17,095 nucleotides of DNA, from assembly GCA_903922535.1 (NCBI GenBank), contig CAIXUF010001195.1, positions 1 through 17,095 on the forward strand, written 5' to 3'. Below the pieces are notes generated by a model. That model was not told where the DNA came from. It searched no databases and saw nothing but the letters and a program-made list of their open reading frames with translations. Made by a program: the position numbers and the translations under genes. The stretch comes from Candidatus Hydrogenedentota bacterium. Lineage in GTDB: Bacteria > Hydrogenedentota > Hydrogenedentia > Hydrogenedentiales > CAITNO01. Positions 16,391 through 17,095 of this stretch are shown here, piece by piece. How positions within the stretch are numbered: position 1 is the stretch's first letter; the number at the start of each line of letters is the position of its first letter.

Positions 16391-17095
16391 ATGAGGTTCC
16401 ATAAGCACTTCACGATTCTGACTGTGTGCCTGCTGCCGGGGCTTTTCATCCCTTCCGCCCCGGCCGCCGCCGAAGCGGAGCCCACCTTCTCCAGCCTTCG
16501 TGAGATGGACATGCACATCCACTGTGGCCTGGAGCGGCGTCTGCCGCTGAATGAATGGATCGACCTGTCCGTCGCCGACGGCCGCAAGGTCTTCTTCTGC
16601 CTCGACCATCTTGAATTATACGACCGCACCCCCGATGAGTGCGCCAAGTGGGTGAAGGAAGAACGGCTCCAGCAATGGTATCCCATGGGTTCGGCGGGGC
16701 ATGCGGCGTTCATGGCCGACATCGACAAGCTTGCGAAGGAACGCAGGGAACTACTGATCTTCAAAGGTTGGGAGGTGGCCGAGTTTGATCTGGATGATGG
16801 GGTCAACTACGAACCGCTCAAGACCGCCGACCTCATCGGCTGGCATATTTCGTCATCGCATGACGGGGATGAACCCAACGGCGCGCTGCTTGTCCGCCGC
16901 ATCAAGCAAATCAAGGAAGTCCAGAAGAGGCTCGATGTGCCCATGATCCTGTTTCATCCCTTCCCCCCGCGCCTGGCCCGGCTTGAAAGACTTGCGAAGG
17001 AAGCCGGACGCGCGCGCGAGTCGCTCACCGTCGGGGAACTGCGCTTCTTCAAGCCCGGCGAGCAGGAGGAGGTCATCCGGCTGCTGAAGGCCAGC
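16391..17095 (+). CDS. Secreted PHP-family metal-dependent hydrolase, 5' part
   Basis: The frame is open from the ATG at 16391 to the window end (235 codons) with no stop, so the 3' end is missing. GGAG at 16376-16379 is the likely ribosome-binding site, with a slightly long 11-base spacing. An ATG at 16383 is followed at once by a stop. The N-terminus is a signal peptide (FTILTVCLLPGLFIPSAPAAAEA). The mature part shows PHP (polymerase and histidinol phosphatase) motifs in order: DMHIH (Asp40, His42, His44), LDHLE (Asp72, His73), KGWEVAEFD (Glu128), SSSHDGDE (His157) and LFHPFPP (His189). These fit a multi-metal phosphoesterase/hydrolase site. PHP proteins are usually cytoplasmic, so the export signal is notable. 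The substrate is unknown. Two minus-strand frames over the same bases (16283-16609, 16372-16806) are shadows. Confidence 0.82.
   Translation, partial: MRFHKHFTILTVCLLPGLFIPSAPAAAEAEPTFSSLREMDMHIHCGLERRLPLNEWIDLSVADGRKVFFCLDHLELYDRTPDECAKWVKEERLQQWYPMGSAGHAAFMADIDKLAKERRELLIFKGWEVAEFDLDDGVNYEPLKTADLIGWHISSSHDGDEPNGALLVRRIKQIKEVQKRLDVPMILFHPFPPRLARLERLAKEAGRARESLTVGELRFFKPGEQEEVIRLLKAS

Noticed and set aside
16283..16806. Minus-strand open frames at 16283-16609 and 16372-16806
   Set aside because: They lie antisense to the PHP-hydrolase coding frame, which has ordered catalytic motifs. They are shadows.

Overview
The window is GC-rich, with dense coding and short gaps. It carries ten genes, and nearly every product is exported or membrane-bound. 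The domain mix is PASTA arrays, PKD, Calx-beta, thrombospondin type 3 calcium repeats, a CTERM-like tail and Tat lipoproteins. This suggests a heterotrophic Gram-negative-type bacterium of the Hydrogenedentota / Planctomycetota / Lentisphaerota kind. That placement is inferred from gene style only; there is no rRNA, tRNA or marker gene here to confirm it.

Layout. At 2-295 (+) is the 3' end of a glycosidase-like five-bladed propeller protein. A gap with two strong hairpins (410-440, 466-487) separates it from a convergent giant gene at 486-5834 (-). That gene encodes a predicted lipoprotein of 1782 residues with 19 tandem 68-residue PASTA repeats, then a PKD domain that appears split by an inserted propeller-like domain, then a second PKD domain. 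A 408-base divergent gap (5835-6242) follows. Next is a two-gene operon of paralogous secreted serine proteases of the lysyl-endopeptidase-like S1 type (6243-7931 and 7928-10135, +), joined by a TTGA stop/start overlap. The first ends in a cysteine/transmembrane/basic sorting-type tail. The second ends in Calx-beta and calcium-repeat modules.

At 10223-11296 (+) is a Tat-exported TIM-barrel-type protein with a GH20-like HxGxDE motif. It converges on a Tat lipoprotein metallophosphoesterase at 11328-12365 (-). A 355-base gap separates this from a divergent MATE-family transporter at 12721-14160 (+). The MATE gene converges on 14215-16188 (-), a polytopic membrane protein with a C-terminal endonuclease/exonuclease/phosphatase domain resembling the C-terminal part of eukaryotic CWH43/PGAP2IP. 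Divergent from that, at 16391, starts a secreted PHP-family metal hydrolase that runs off the window end.

How the genes fit together: most look like envelope or extracellular functions (protein and sugar degradation, phosphoester hydrolysis, surface binding) rather than one pathway. Only the protease pair is clearly an operon. No mobile elements, CRISPR arrays, RNA genes or defence systems were seen. The best candidates for new biology are the PASTA/interrupted-PKD lipoprotein and the bacterial CWH43-like protein.
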